From: Richelia sp. SL_2_1
Lineage (GTDB): Bacteria; Cyanobacteriota; Cyanobacteriia; Cyanobacteriales; Nostocaceae
Assembly (NCBI GenBank): GCA_012033205.1
Contig: JAAUSO010000019.1
Location: 1 to 61,615, forward strand
DNA: 61,615 nt
Direction: 5' to 3'
How positions within the stretch are numbered: position 1 is the first letter of the stretch; each line of letters starts with the position of its first letter. The notes under the pieces were generated by a model. It did not search any database. It had not been told where the DNA came from and saw only the letters and a program-made list of their open reading frames with translations. This document shows, piece by piece, positions 8,252 to 18,897 of this stretch. A program made the position numbers and the translations under genes.

Positions 8252-8464
8252 TTACAAATTAGTTAACCATCCAATAAAGCTCTGTCCGCTTAAAAGCTCC
8301 ACCGCAATCATTGAAATAAAGCCAATCATTGCAAGACGACCATTCAGCTTCTCTGCATATTCAGTAAAACCGACTCTTGATGTCTCGTCAACATAAACTT
8401 TTGGTTCAACCGCAAAATTATTCAGTTGACCTAGTTCGTTACTGGTAAAACCTCTACTCATCAT
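8252..8464 (-). CDS. hli: High-light-inducible protein (HLIP / small CAB-like)
   Basis: A 70-residue single-helix protein. The chlorophyll-binding signature is clear: GFTEYAEKLNGRLAMIGFIS, with the E...NGR.AM.G motif inside the helix ending VELLSG. The N-terminal NNFAVEPKVYVDE is typical of longer HliA-type and Psb34-like proteins. HLIPs bind chlorophyll and carotenoid in thylakoids, protect photosystem II assembly intermediates and dissipate energy. An HLR1 (RpaB) site lies about 35 bases upstream, which fits high-light control. Two ATG codons are adjacent at the start (8464 and 8461), and either may be used. Confidence 0.95.
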   Translation of the reverse strand: MMSRGFTSNELGQLNNFAVEPKVYVDETSRVGFTEYAEKLNGRLAMIGFISMIAVELLSGQSFIGWLTNL

Positions 8465-8498
8465 GTCTTTATCCTTTATTTGCGTTTCTTATTAAGTA

Positions 8499-8516
8499 AT
8501 GTAACAGAATGTAAAT
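8499..8516 (-). promoter_or_regulatory. HLR1 element (RpaB site) upstream of hli
   Basis: The minus strand reads TTTACATTCTGTTACATT. This matches the HLR1 consensus (G/T)TTACA(T/A)(T/A)NN(G/T)TTACA(T/A)(T/A) at every fixed position. HLR1 is the direct-repeat site bound by the response regulator RpaB at high-light genes. The rest of the 8465-8932 spacer is AT-rich with no gene seen. Confidence 0.8.
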
Positions 8517-8932
8517 ATTTATTAAAAGCTGTAACAACCGTACATAGTTGTAGGGAATACCGAAATTATGAATGTGGTACGTGAAGCTCTATTTAGACAA
8601 ACATCTAATTTTGCTGTCTGTTAAATATTAGAAATATTTAAATAAGTAAATACTTCTTTTTTGAGTTCAGCAATGATTTTTTTTTATAATTATGGTGATT
8701 GTATGAAGATTTTGGGAACCCTAAATATTAGAGCTTTTTATGTAGTAAATTTTTGTTTTGTCTAAAACAAGGTTAAGAAATAAAAGTTAAACTATTTTAC
8801 TTTTATTTACATCTCTTTTTTTTCGTTTTTTAAACTTAGAAAATTTTAATGATATTAGAGATGACAACCGAGTTGCAGGTAAAACAAATAATTAATTGTT
8901 CCTGGTGTTCCCAGTTTTGAGGTAGTTAGCTG

Positions 8933-10602
8933 ATGAGTAGCATTAATGTTGAAAAATTTTTAACTCAAAAAGATATTACTTACCTGATAAAAAATATTCT
9001 TGCAAGCGAAAAAACACCTTTGTATATCATGAATAGCGATGGTAAAGTTATTCACGGTGAATATCAAAAGGAATTAATCGAAAAATATCCGGTTGAATTA
9101 TCCGATAAAATATTTGCTTGGGTAGTTGGTGATTGTAGAGCTTTAGTAGTTTCTCAACTGCTTTCTTTTTTGATTAAACAAGAGTTGGAAAAAAAAATGT
9201 TAGCGAAGGAGTTATTAGAAAGATATGAAGAAATTGATTTATTTGATGAACTATCTACACAGATTACGAATAGTTTAAATTTAAATCAAATTGCTCAATT
9301 AGTCTTAGAAAGAATTAGCACAATAATTGAATGTAATATTGGTGTTTTTTTGTTATTAGAACCTCAAAGTGATCAACTTCAACCTCTGTTTAAATTTGGT
9401 GATATTAGCTGTTTTCAATTTCCCAGAAAATTAGGTGAAGGTATGATCGGTGAGATAATTAAAAGAGGTAAAGGAGAGATAATCAACAATCTTTGTGACA
9501 GTTTAATATGCCCTACAATGATAAACCAATTAATTCATTAATTTGCGTTCCTTTGAAGAATAAAGAGGAAGTAATTGCAGCGATTGCTGTTGGTAGTCAA
9601 GCAAGAATTAACTATACCACAGAAGATTTAAAAGTCCTTAATATTTTTGCCGTTCAAGCGGCGCTCGCCATTGAAAAAGCGCTACTATACGAACAAAGTT
9701 TAAATGCTGCGAAATCCGCTCAAAAACAAGCTAAAGAGTTACAACAAACCTTAGATAAATTGCAGCAAACCCAAGCTCAATTAGTACACAGTGAAAAAAT
9801 GTCTAGCTTGGGACAAATGGTAGCTGGAATTGCTCACGAAATCAATAATCCAGTCAATTTTATTAAAGGTAATATTAGTTATGGCTTTAATTATGCTCAA
9901 GATTTAATTGATTTGATAAGTCTATATCAAGAAAATTATCCGCAACCAATAACAGAGATTGAAGAGAAAATTGAGGATATAAATTTGAATTTTATTAAGC
10001 AAGATTTTGTACAATTATTTAATTCTATGAAAGTAGGAGTTAACAGAATTAAAGATATTGTGCGTTCTTTAGGAATTTTCTCTCACCTTGATAAAGCGGA
10101 AATAAAACCCGTTGATATTCATGAAGGTATTGATGGAACTTTGTTGATTTTGCGTCATCGTTTGGATGGAAATGAAAAACGAAAATCTATCGAGATAGTT
10201 AAAGAATATGGTGAAATACCTTTAGTAAGTTGTTATGCAGGACAGTTAAATCAAGTATTTATGAATATTATTAGCAACGCGATAGATGCTTTACAAGAAA
10301 AGGGAAATTTGATTTTAATTCGCACTCAAATGATTGAGAATAACTGGGTAAATATTTCTATTATAGATAATGGTCCAGGGATTGCAGAAGATATTCAAAA
10401 AAAGCTATATGACCCATTTTTTACGACAAAAGAAGTTGGGAAAGGAACGGGTTTGGGTATGGCAATTAGCTATCAAATTATCGTAGAAAAGCATGGTGGA
10501 GTTATCAAATGTCTATCGGAGTTAGGCAAGGGAACAGAATTTTATATTCAGATACCGATTGAACCAAATCAAGAGAATTTATCTAAACATTCGGAAATAT
10601 AA
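8933..10602 (+). CDS. GAF-domain sensor histidine kinase, frame disrupted inside GAF
   Basis: Two overlapping open frames (8933-9541 and 9508-10602) make one kinase of about 555 residues. The first carries an N-terminal sensory region (MSSINVEKFLTQKDITYLI) and the first half of a GAF domain (NQIAQLVLERISTIIECNIGVFLLLE). The second carries the rest of GAF (NDKPINSLICVPLKNKEEVIAAIAV), a coiled coil, the H-box GIAHEINNPVNF and a full HATPase (N-box NIISNAIDAL, DNGPGIAE, GTGLGMAI). GAF is split near 9500, in the stretch gacagtttaatatg, where one added base would give a continuous C-D-S-F-N-M-P-Y-N-D reading. It ends shortly before the next kinase gene. The ligand is unknown. The disruption may be a sequencing error. 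Confidence 0.8.
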
Positions 10603-10684
10603 AAATATTTTTTCATATTTTATTGTTATTTTGGTAAAGATAATGGGAAAACTATTAATAAGTCATTTTATTGGTACCAAAATT

Positions 10685-13396
10685 ATGAAATTAAATAGTT
10701 TATTTAACCCAAAATCTATCTATAGCTTCAACTATAAATTATTCAAAAATCTGAAAATAAATCGAAAAATTTATCTGGGATATGCTATTGCTTTTGGGAT
10801 TTCTGTATTCGGAACTGTCTTAGGAGTAACAATTGGGAATCAATGGGAAAAACAAGCTTTAGAGCAAGAAGAATACGCTTTAATTAATACTAATTCTCTT
10901 CATCGTTTGCAAACAGCAATTTTACAAGTAAGAACCCATCAACAACAGTTAATTCCGTTAAGCAAGCAGCCAGAAAAATTTGAAGAAGAATATGCTCATA
11001 TTATAAAACATTTAGAAACTATTCAAAAAGGTTGGTCAGAAATTAAGTTGATTAAAGCACAAGAAAACTATTACTCACAACAAGAAATATCAAAATTAAA
11101 AAAATTTATCCAATCCTATGAAGGAGTATCAGGAAAATATTTACAATCATTAAATCAACTAGTAAACAAAAATCAAATTACTAACTTAGATTCCGCAGAA
11201 AAAATTACAACTGCTCAAACTCAACTTTTAGAATTTACTAATAGTGATGTAGCAATTAGATTCGATGAAATTTCCGAGAGTTTAACTGAAATAATCAATA
11301 TTTTTTATAAGCAAATCACGCAAGCAAAAGAAAACTTAAATCAAGCAATTTTATTTCGTAATTGGATTATCTTTAGCAGTCTTTTCATATCTATTCTTCT
11401 AACAATTTTCTTAGCTAGAAAAATTAGTTGGGCAATATCCTCTCCGATTATTGAACTAACCAATGTTGCGAAAAAAGTCACCCAATCAGAAAATTTTGAC
11501 TTACAAGTTCCGATTACCACAGAAGATGAAATTGGTATTTTAGCATTTTCTTTTAACCATCTGATTAATCGAGTCAAGCAACTTTTAAAAGAACAAACAG
11601 CAAATACAGCACATTTAAATGCAATTATTGATAACCTTGCAGATGGTTTATTAGTCAGCGATATTAACGGTAAAATAATTAATTACAATCCTGCTATTAC
11701 TAAAATGTTAGGTTTTGGGGATGTAGATATGAAAGGAATCTACTGTCAAGAATTTCTTCCTGAAGTTATAGAATTGGTAAATAATAGTCAGCAAAACCCT
11801 ACAGCAGTTTTTACAAAAGAATTACAACTAAATAAAAAGCAAATTGCTAAAGCATCTGTCACCGCAATTTTAGAAACTAATTGTAACGAGTCTTATTGTA
11901 AATCTTTCGGTTCAATTATTCTCGTCAGAGATATTACTCAAGAAAAAGAAATTGATGCAATGAAGACAGATTTTATTTCTACAGTTTCTCACGAGTTACG
12001 AACTCCTTTAACTTCTGTATTAGGATTTGCATCTATCATTCAAGAAAAACTAGAAGAAGAAGTCTTTCCTTTACTACCTGTGGAAAATCGTAAAACTAAC
12101 AAAACTATCAGAAGAGTAAAAGACAATATTAATATTATTATCTCCGAAGCCGAGCGTCTGACTGCTTTAATCAACGATGTACTAGATATTGCTAAAATGG
12201 AAGCAGGAAAGCTTGATTGGAAGCAAGAAGCAATAAGTATTGACAAATTAATTGAGCGTTCTTTAGCTGCTATATCCGCTTTATTTACAACCAAAAATTT
12301 AGAGTTAATCACAAATATTGAACCAGAATTACCGCAAATTATTGGCGATGAAAATCGTCTGATACAAGTTTTAATTAATCTCATATCAAATGCTATTAAA
12401 TTTACTCATGAAGGTTCTATTACCTGTAGTGCTAAACTAATTAATCATAATATTGTTATCAGTATAATTGATACGGGTAATGGTATAGCATTAGAAGATC
12501 AAACAAAAGTATTTGATAAATTCAAACAAGTAGGAGAAACCCTCACCGACAAACCCCAAGGTACGGGTTTAGGATTACCAATTTGCAAACAAATTATTGA
12601 ACATCATGGTGGGAATATTTGGGTAGAAAGTGAATTAGGGAAAGGTAGTACTTTTGCATTTTCTATCCCAATTCAAATTAATGTCATTAACCAATTTGAA
12701 CAGATTGTCAATTTAAATACTATTGTTCAACAGTTACAAGAACATTCTACTAATAATAATCTAACTTGTGACCGTCAAAAAACTATTTTAGTAGTTGATG
12801 ACGATGCAAATATCCGTGAATTACTCAGACAATCTTTACAAAATCAAGGTTATGCAGTTAGAGAAGCGACAGATGGGTTAGATGCAATTTATCAAATTAA
12901 AGCTGATAAACCAGATTTAATTATACTTGATGTTATGATGCCTCAAATTAATGGCTTTGATACCGCTGCAATTATCAAAAATGACCCTACTAAAATGGAT
13001 ATTCCCATTATTATGTTATCTATATTTGAAGATAAAGAACGAGGGTATCGATTGGGTATTGATAGATATATGACCAAACCAATTGATAATAATAAGTTAA
13101 TGAAAGAAATTGGCTTATTACTATCTCAAGGTACATCAGCTAAAAAAGTTTTAGTAGTAGATACAACTGCTTCAACTTTATTAACTTTATCTCAAATTCT
13201 CAAAACCCAAGGTTACAATGTTGTAGAAGCATCTAATGGTGAAGAATGTATAGAAAAGGCTTTATCTCTCCAACCTGACATGATTATTGTTGATTCCGTT
13301 TTATCACAAGAACACGATTTAGTTAAAACATTACGCTTTGAAAAAGGTTTAGAAAATTTATTTTTTATTTTATTAGGTGATACTGATAAATCATAA
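10685..13396 (+). CDS. Hybrid sensor histidine kinase (TM-HAMP-PAS-HisKA-HATPase-REC-REC)
   Basis: About 903 residues from ATG 10685 (MKLNSLFNPK). The frame is open back to 10559, but the added part has no signal-like logic and overlaps the previous gene. Order: TM1 (YLGYAIAFGISVFGTVLG), a helical periplasmic sensor of about 190 residues, TM2 (WIIFSSLFISILLTIFLA), HAMP, PAS (AIIDNLADGLLVSDINGKI), HisKA with FISTVSHELRTPL, HATPase (NLISNAIKFT; DTGNGIALE; GTGLGLPI), a receiver with DD and D in LIILDVMMP, and a second receiver that has lost the DD pair (VVDTTAS) and stops early. The degenerate second receiver is odd. It likely pairs with the stand-alone regulator downstream. Confidence 0.9.
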   Translation: MKLNSLFNPKSIYSFNYKLFKNLKINRKIYLGYAIAFGISVFGTVLGVTIGNQWEKQALEQEEYALINTNSLHRLQTAILQVRTHQQQLIPLSKQPEKFEEEYAHIIKHLETIQKGWSEIKLIKAQENYYSQQEISKLKKFIQSYEGVSGKYLQSLNQLVNKNQITNLDSAEKITTAQTQLLEFTNSDVAIRFDEISESLTEIINIFYKQITQAKENLNQAILFRNWIIFSSLFISILLTIFLARKISWAISSPIIELTNVAKKVTQSENFDLQVPITTEDEIGILAFSFNHLINRVKQLLKEQTANTAHLNAIIDNLADGLLVSDINGKIINYNPAITKMLGFGDVDMKGIYCQEFLPEVIELVNNSQQNPTAVFTKELQLNKKQIAKASVTAILETNCNESYCKSFGSIILVRDITQEKEIDAMKTDFISTVSHELRTPLTSVLGFASIIQEKLEEEVFPLLPVENRKTNKTIRRVKDNINIIISEAERLTALINDVLDIAKMEAGKLDWKQEAISIDKLIERSLAAISALFTTKNLELITNIEPELPQIIGDENRLIQVLINLISNAIKFTHEGSITCSAKLINHNIVISIIDTGNGIALEDQTKVFDKFKQVGETLTDKPQGTGLGLPICKQIIEHHGGNIWVESELGKGSTFAFSIPIQINVINQFEQIVNLNTIVQQLQEHSTNNNLTCDRQKTILVVDDDANIRELLRQSLQNQGYAVREATDGLDAIYQIKADKPDLIILDVMMPQINGFDTAAIIKNDPTKMDIPIIMLSIFEDKERGYRLGIDRYMTKPIDNNKLMKEIGLLLSQGTSAKKVLVVDTTASTLLTLSQILKTQGYNVVEASNGEECIEKALSLQPDMIIVDSVLSQEHDLVKTLRFEKGLENLFFILLGDTDKS

Positions 13397-13523
13397 TTTT
13401 AGATTTTCTAGTTATATCATTTCCGGTTAAATACTTGTAATCAAGGGAATAGGGAATAGGGAATAATAACTAATCATTCGGACTTGATATCATAGTTTAA
13501 ATAAATCAAAATAACAGGTATTT

Positions 13524-13901
13524 ATGGAAAAGCAAATTTTAATTGTCGATGACGAAGCAAATATTCGCATCTTAATGGAACAAGTCTTAGAAAAATTAGA
13601 AGATGAAGGTGTTGAATTACTTATTGCAGAAAATGGACAAGAAGCTTTAGAAATAATTGAAAATCAGAAACCTGATTTAGTTTTTCTAGATGTGATGATG
13701 CCGAAAATGAATGGTTTAGATGTATGTCGGGCTGTAAAAAAAGAATTACAAATTCCAGATATTTATATTATTATTTTGACAGCTAAAGGGCAAGAAAATG
13801 ATAAAGAAAAAGGCTTAGAAGTTGGTGCTGATTTGTATATGACTAAACCTTTTCGTCCCAAAGCAATTTTAGAAAAGTCACGGGAAGTATTAGGAATTTA
13901 A
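13524..13901 (+). CDS. Stand-alone response regulator (REC only)
   Basis: A 125-residue CheY-like receiver. The acidic pair is in ILIVDDEANIR, the phosphate-accepting Asp is D56 (LVFLDVMMP), Thr is in IILTAKG and Lys is in YMTKPF. There is no output domain. It lies 127 bases after the hybrid kinase, whose last receiver is degenerate, so it may be the phosphotransfer partner of that kinase. Its end overlaps by four bases with the convergent oxidoreductase gene. Confidence 0.92.
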   Translation: MEKQILIVDDEANIRILMEQVLEKLEDEGVELLIAENGQEALEIIENQKPDLVFLDVMMPKMNGLDVCRAVKKELQIPDIYIIILTAKGQENDKEKGLEVGADLYMTKPFRPKAILEKSREVLGI

Positions 13902-15067
13902 CTGTTAAAACGTTGTGGAGAAAATTGACAAATAATATCATCTTCATTGCCAGCCAAATAATTAGCGAAACGTCGCGCTAATGGTGGAATAATTACTAAA
14001 GGATTGCTGAAACCAGAAAAAATATGAATATTATGATGATGAGGATTATTTTGAGGAACAATACCAATCAAAGGTAAGTTATCTTTACTAAAAGTTACTA
14101 AACAATGATTCCAAATTCCCGATATATTTTCTAATATAGGTAATACGTTACCGATATTTTCTCGTAATACTGCTTCACTTTTTGTAGAATCTACATCAGC
14201 ATCAGGGTTTGGATTAATATAGCTAATTTGTCCTAATCGTAAACTACCATCTTGAAATTGAACTGCACCTACGTCTAAAATCCAACCAAGTTGATGATTA
14301 CTTTCATTCCATAATTTATCATCTTTAGTAGAGTCAGCTTCTAGTTGAAAACGTTGAAGTTTTGCTGGCATAATTAATGTATGTAAATGTAAATCTATGG
14401 GTGCAGTTTCGATTATTTCCGCATGGGTAAAATACAGTTGGATGGGAATACCAGATGTTTGAAGTAACTGTCTGCTAAATCCACCCGCACAAACAACAAT
14501 ATTTTTACAATGAAAGGTATCGGTATTTGTTTTAACTGATAAATTATTTTGCTCTATCTCTAAAACTTTGCTAATTTGCATTTTACCCCCAGCCAGCAAA
14601 AATGCTTTGATATAAGCTTGTGTTGTTTTTTCTGGATGAATATGTCCGTGTTTTACAGTTAAAGCACCAGATATTGCTGCTCTATTTAATAAAGGTTCCA
14701 ATTCACAAGCTTGATTAATATTGAGTAATTCTGGAGGTGTTCCAAAATCTTGGTAAGATGCAGCAATTTCCTCTGGATTACTATCTTGAGGAATAGTTAA
14801 TAATAAATCTAATTCGCGAAATTGAATATCAGTATTTAATTCTTGAGATAATGTTTGATAAAGTTTTTTTGATTCATTACATAATTGACGAGTTAAAGGA
14901 TTTGTCCCGCTCCAAAAAGCCAAACCACCGTAACTATAGCGAGTAGCATTTTCCGGCGTAGTATGTTGTTCTAATAAGAGTACCGAAAAGCCTTTTGTCA
15001 CTAATTCGTAACTAAGTGCAGCACCAGCAATTCCAGCACCGATAATAATAATATCGTAGGTTTTCAT
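13898..15067 (-). CDS. FAD-dependent oxidoreductase, DadA/glycine-oxidase type
   Basis: A 389-residue flavoenzyme. The N-terminal dinucleotide-binding motif is DIIIIGAGIAGAALSYEL, with the acidic residue of the second strand in LLLEQH. The fold belongs to the D-amino-acid oxidase/sarcosine oxidase/GlpD superfamily. A C-terminal FAD contact (VTFSKDNLPLIGIVP, HIFSGFSNPLVIIPPLA) is visible. The substrate is probably a secondary or D-amino acid, but it cannot be fixed from sequence. No tRNA-modification C-terminal extension or amino-acid catabolic partner is present. It is convergent with the response regulator and followed upstream by a double hairpin repeat. Confidence 0.88.
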   Translation of the reverse strand: MKTYDIIIIGAGIAGAALSYELVTKGFSVLLLEQHTTPENATRYSYGGLAFWSGTNPLTRQLCNESKKLYQTLSQELNTDIQFRELDLLLTIPQDSNPEEIAASYQDFGTPPELLNINQACELEPLLNRAAISGALTVKHGHIHPEKTTQAYIKAFLLAGGKMQISKVLEIEQNNLSVKTNTDTFHCKNIVVCAGGFSRQLLQTSGIPIQLYFTHAEIIETAPIDLHLHTLIMPAKLQRFQLEADSTKDDKLWNESNHQLGWILDVGAVQFQDGSLRLGQISYINPNPDADVDSTKSEAVLRENIGNVLPILENISGIWNHCLVTFSKDNLPLIGIVPQNNPHHHNIHIFSGFSNPLVIIPPLARRFANYLAGNEDDIICQFSPQRFNS

Positions 15068-15108
15068 AGGAAAATAGGAAGTAGCGAATAGGGAGTAGGA
15101 AAAAAATC

Positions 15109-15262
15109 ATAGAAGTCGGGTTTTTACAATCTTATATAGATAAAACCAGAAAGTAGTCATCAAAACCCAACTTCTTACTCCACGACAATAATCATAGAAG
15201 TCGGGTTTTTAGATATTCTATCGGTAACACCAGAAAGTAGTCATCAAAACCCGACTTCTTAC
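15109..15262. repeat. Two tandem copies of the AGAAGTCGGGTTTTT inverted repeat
   Basis: Two units (about 15109-15181 and 15191-15262), each with arms AGAAGTCGGGTTTTT and AAAACCCGACTTCT (the first right arm is AAAACCCAACTTCT). The inner parts share ACCAGAAAGTAGTCATC. A related palindrome of the TTCGTAGTAAGGAATTTATT type follows at 15330-15380, before ychF. Confidence 0.75.
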
Positions 15263-15388
15263 CCCACAACTTATAACCACAATCAATATTTATCGCAGCG
15301 TCACACACCTTACAAGATAAAATATTTAGTTCGTAGTAAGGAATTTATTCCTTACAAAAAGCGATAAATAGCTTGCTACAAATTCACA

Positions 15389-16477
15389 TTAATTAGTTAG
15401 GAATAACATGACATCACCTTCTTTAACAATATAATTTTTTCCTTCAGCACGAACTAAACCTTTTTCTTTTGCAGAAGCGAGGGAACCAGAGGAAACTAAA
15501 TCATTGTAACTAACAGTTTCTGCACGAATAAATCCTTTTTCAAAATCAGAATGAATTACACCTGCTGCTTGCGGTGCTGACATTCCAGCTTTAATTGTCC
15601 AAGCACGGGTTTCTTTTTCACCTGATGTAAAATAAGTCCGCAAACCTAATAAATCATAAGTAGCGCGAATCAAAGATTTCAAACCACCTTCTTTGACACC
15701 CAAAGATTCGAGAAAATCAAGTCTTTCTTCGTCCGATAATTCCACTAATTCCGATTCTACCTGTGCGGAAACTATGACTACCTGAGCATTTTCTTGAGAT
15801 GCAATTTTTCGGACTTCTTCGACGTATTCATTCCCAGTTGCCAAATCATCTTCGGAAACATTCGCAGCGTAAATAATCGATTTAGCACTCAGCAGTGTCA
15901 AAGGTTTAATTATTTCTGCTTCTTCTTCATTCAACTCGATTTGACGAACCGATTTACCTTCATTTAACTCAGCTGCAACCTTTTCCAACACCGACATTTC
16001 ATATTGAGCTTCTTTATTCGCTCGCGCTTGTTTGCGAGTCCGATCCATACGACGCTCAACTTGCGTTAAATCTGCTAAAATTAACTCCAAATTAATGACT
16101 TCAATATCTCTAGCGGGTCCAACGGAACCAGAAACATGAATTACATCATCATTATCAAAACAACGTACCACATGAACGATCGCATCAGTTTCCCGGATAT
16201 TGGATAAAAACTGGTTTCCTAATCCCTCACCCTTACTAGCACCCTTAACCAAACCAGCAATATCTACGAATTCTACCCGTGCTGGAACAATTTGCTTTGC
16301 AGAGGAAATTTTCGCTAAAACTTCTAACCGTTCATCTGGTACCGATACAATACCGACATTCGGCTCAATGGTACAAAAAGGAAAATTCGCAGCTTCAGCC
16401 TTAGCATTAGCCACCACAGCATTGAATAAAGTAGATTTTCCCACATTCGGCAGTCCGACAATCCCGGCTCTTAGCAT
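15389..16477 (-). CDS. ychF: Ribosome-binding GTPase/ATPase YchF
   Basis: A 362-residue Obg-family P-loop protein at its normal length. G1 is [10 protein letters not shown]3 is [17 protein letters not shown], and in place of the usual G4 there is NVSEDD (NxxE class), which gives YchF its preference for ATP. A coiled-coil insert ([13 protein letters not shown]) and the C-terminal TGS-like domain ([31 protein letters not shown]) follow. The protein binds ribosomes and influences oxidative-stress responses and translation start choice in other bacteria. It is a single gene divergent from trmFO. Confidence 0.97.
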   Translation of the reverse strand: MLRAGIVGLPNVGKSTLFNAVVANAKAEAANFPFCTIEPNVGIVSVPDERLEVLAKISSAKQIVPARVEFVDIAGLVKGASKGEGLGNQFLSNIRETDAIVHVVRCFDNDDVIHVSGSVGPARDIEVINLELILADLTQVERRMDRTRKQARANKEAQYEMSVLEKVAAELNEGKSVRQIELNEEEAEIIKPLTLLSAKSIIYAANVSEDDLATGNEYVEEVRKIASQENAQVVIVSAQVESELVELSDEERLDFLESLGVKEGGLKSLIRATYDLLGLRTYFTSGEKETRAWTIKAGMSAPQAAGVIHSDFEKGFIRAETVSYNDLVSSGSLASAKEKGLVRAEGKNYIVKEGDVMLFLTN

Positions 16478-16709
16478 TTTTGATTTTAGATTTTGGATTT
16501 ATAACTCACAGGTTATCTTAAATCCAACAGCAATTTGTTTCAATTATATTTGGGTATTGAGCCGAAGGGCAGTCATTCAACTTTTCACCTCAGAGCAAAG
16601 GATTGGGTAGACTATGAAGAAGGTAAAAGACCATTTAAGTCATCTGGTAGAATAAACTTCCTTCGATTTTGTCCCAAACTAGACCGTCGATCATTAGTTA
16701 ATCTCAAAT

Positions 16710-18080
16710 ATGAATCCCATAATAGTAATTGGTGGTGGACTCGCTGGAACCGAAGCAGCATGGCAAATAGCCAACGCTGGAGTTCCAGTAATTTTTTATG
16801 AAATGCGTCCGCAACGCTTTGGAGGAGCGCATCATACGGAGCATTTAGCCGAGTTAGTCTGTAGCAATTCCTTTGGAGCAATGGCAACTGATAGAGCCTC
16901 TGGTTTGCTGCACGAAGAATTACGCCGTCTCGGTTCTATCGTGATTTCTAAAGCCGATGAGCATCAAGTTCCCGCTGGTGGAGCCTTAGCGGTTGATAGG
17001 GGTGTGTTTAGTCAAGATTTGACACAAACTCTTAGCAGTCATCCTTTAATTGACTTTCGCCGGGAAGAATTACGCGAAATTCCCGAAGGTATTGTAGTCT
17101 TAGCAACCGGACCTTTAACGAGTCCCGATTTAGCAGCAGATTTGAGTCGCTTTACGGGAATGGAATATCTCAGCTTTTTTGATGCTGCCAGTCCCATAGT
17201 TGTGGGAGAATCGATTAATTATGACATTGCTTTCATGGCATCTCGTTATGACAAAGGTGAAGCAGCTTACCTCAATTGTCCCATGAATAAACAGCAATAT
17301 CTGCGATTTTGGTCAGAATTGCGCCAAGCTGAACAAATTGAATTAAAAGGCTTTGAACGAGAAAACGCCAAATTTTTTGAAGCTTGTTTACCCATTGAAG
17401 AACAAGCGCAACGGGGAGAAGATACAATGCGTTATGGTCCCCTCAAACCAGTAGGTTTGACTCCTCCTTCAACTGCGGGGTGGAGTAATGATTCTCCTGA
17501 CAAACCAACTCCAGAAGGAGAAGAAATTAAAAAGCAACGTCCTTACGCAATCGTTCAGTTACGTCAAGAAGACAAAGCTGGCAAACTCTGGAATATGGTT
17601 GGATTTCAAACAAACCTGCGTTGGGGAGAACAAAAGCGGATATTCCAGATGATACCCGGTTTAGAAAATGCCGAATTTGTAAGATTGGGAGTAATGCATC
17701 GTAATACCTTTATTAATGCACCCCAATTAATGATTCCCACACTGCAATTTAAATCACGTTCCACCTTACTAGCTGCCGGACAGATTATTGGTACCGAAGG
17801 ATACAGTGCTGCATCCGCCGGAGGTTGGTTAGCGGGAACAAACGCCGCCCGCATAGCTTTAGGGAAAGAACCCCTAACCATGCCCAACACAACCATGATG
17901 GGAGCGCTATTTGACTTCATTAGTTCTGCTTCCCCCAAACACTTCCAACCAATGCCCCCAAACTTCGGTATTTTGCCAGACTTAGGAGTAAAAATAAAAA
18001 ACAAACCCGAACGTTATGGAAAATATCGTGATCGCGCTTTGGAGCAGTTAGCAGGGATAGAGTTAGGAGTGAGGAGTTAG
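16710..18080 (+). CDS. trmFO: FADH2-dependent tRNA (uracil-54-C5) methyltransferase TrmFO
   Basis: A 456-residue flavoprotein that makes ribothymidine at tRNA position 54, using methylenetetrahydrofolate and FADH2. The N-terminus has the FAD motif [16 protein letters not shown], then YEMRP, the family motif [11 protein letters not shown] with its Cys, and GGALAVDRG. The C-terminal [20 protein letters not shown] motif is also typical. The last residues (GIELGVRS) run into a short-repeat stretch (GAGTTAGGAGT), so the natural C-terminus was probably altered by repeat insertion. It is divergent from ychF. Confidence 0.97.
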   Translation: MNPIIVIGGGLAGTEAAWQIANAGVPVIFYEMRPQRFGGAHHTEHLAELVCSNSFGAMATDRASGLLHEELRRLGSIVISKADEHQVPAGGALAVDRGVFSQDLTQTLSSHPLIDFRREELREIPEGIVVLATGPLTSPDLAADLSRFTGMEYLSFFDAASPIVVGESINYDIAFMASRYDKGEAAYLNCPMNKQQYLRFWSELRQAEQIELKGFERENAKFFEACLPIEEQAQRGEDTMRYGPLKPVGLTPPSTAGWSNDSPDKPTPEGEEIKKQRPYAIVQLRQEDKAGKLWNMVGFQTNLRWGEQKRIFQMIPGLENAEFVRLGVMHRNTFINAPQLMIPTLQFKSRSTLLAAGQIIGTEGYSAASAGGWLAGTNAARIALGKEPLTMPNTTMMGALFDFISSASPKHFQPMPPNFGILPDLGVKIKNKPERYGKYRDRALEQLAGIELGVRS

Positions 18081-18162
18081 GAGTTAGCAGTTAGCAGTTA
18101 GTTGACAGTTCTTATTTATTTCTTCCCATCCCCCCATACCCAATATTCAACACCTAAATTAA

Positions 18163-18891
18163 ATGAACGAATCCGAACGCTATTTGTTTGATTTACAAGG
18201 ATTTTTAGTTGTTGAAGATGTGCTTCGCAACGAAGAAATTGCTGCTTTGAACAAATTGGTAGACAAGCAAGTTGCGATCGCAAATCAACCGCAAGCAGCT
18301 AAATTAAGGTTTGATAGTTTGCTTACGTGGGGGAAACCTTTCCGCAGTTTGATCGATAACCCCCGAATAACTCCTTATTTATCTGAGTTATTAGGAGGAA
18401 AGTTTCGTTTAGACCACGATTATCTTCATATTATTCGTCAAGGTGTTGGTCCCATTGGCTGTTATTTGCACGGTGGCGGAACTCCCTACGATCCAACCCA
18501 GTATTACACGTTCCGCAATGGTAGAATATACAATGGTTTGCTAGCGGTTGCTTACGAATTAAATGATGTACATCCCGGTGATGGGGGATTTGCTTGTATT
18601 CCCGGTAGTCACAAAAGTAATTTACCTTGTCCCCAATCATGGCTTAATCTAGAATTGCCCAAAAGTTGCATCAAATCAGTTACCGTTAAAGCTGGAAGCG
18701 CCATTATATTTACTGAAGCCTTAACTCACGGAACTCTTCCTTGGCAAGGAAAAAATGAGCGTAGAACATTATTTTACAAATATTCTCCTCATTCATATGC
18801 ATGGTTGAGAAATTACTATAATCCCGATGAATTTGCTGATTTAACTCCATTGCAAAAAGAAATTCTCAAAACACCCGGAGTTTATCCTTGA
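18163..18891 (+). CDS. Phytanoyl-CoA dioxygenase (PhyH) family protein
   Basis: A 242-residue Fe(II)/2-oxoglutarate oxygenase-like protein. The N-terminal LFDLQGFLVVEDVL is the usual PhyH start. The iron triad is probably H in CYLHGGG or GSHKSN with D in HPGDGGF and the late H in LTHGTLPW. The basic residue that salt-bridges 2-oxoglutarate is likely R in NERRTLFYKYS. Members hydroxylate small molecules or lipids. The substrate is unknown, and no natural-product cluster is adjacent. It follows trmFO after about 80 bases of short repeats, so an operon is unlikely. The hairpin repeat directly after its stop can serve as terminator. Confidence 0.88.
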   Translation: MNESERYLFDLQGFLVVEDVLRNEEIAALNKLVDKQVAIANQPQAAKLRFDSLLTWGKPFRSLIDNPRITPYLSELLGGKFRLDHDYLHIIRQGVGPIGCYLHGGGTPYDPTQYYTFRNGRIYNGLLAVAYELNDVHPGDGGFACIPGSHKSNLPCPQSWLNLELPKSCIKSVTVKAGSAIIFTEALTHGTLPWQGKNERRTLFYKYSPHSYAWLRNYYNPDEFADLTPLQKEILKTPGVYP

Positions 18892-18897
18892 AAAGAC

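Noticed and set aside
16200-16887. Several frames across the ychF/trmFO divergent region
   Set aside because: They overlap the two real genes in other frames or are antisense, with no ribosome-binding site or conserved sequence.
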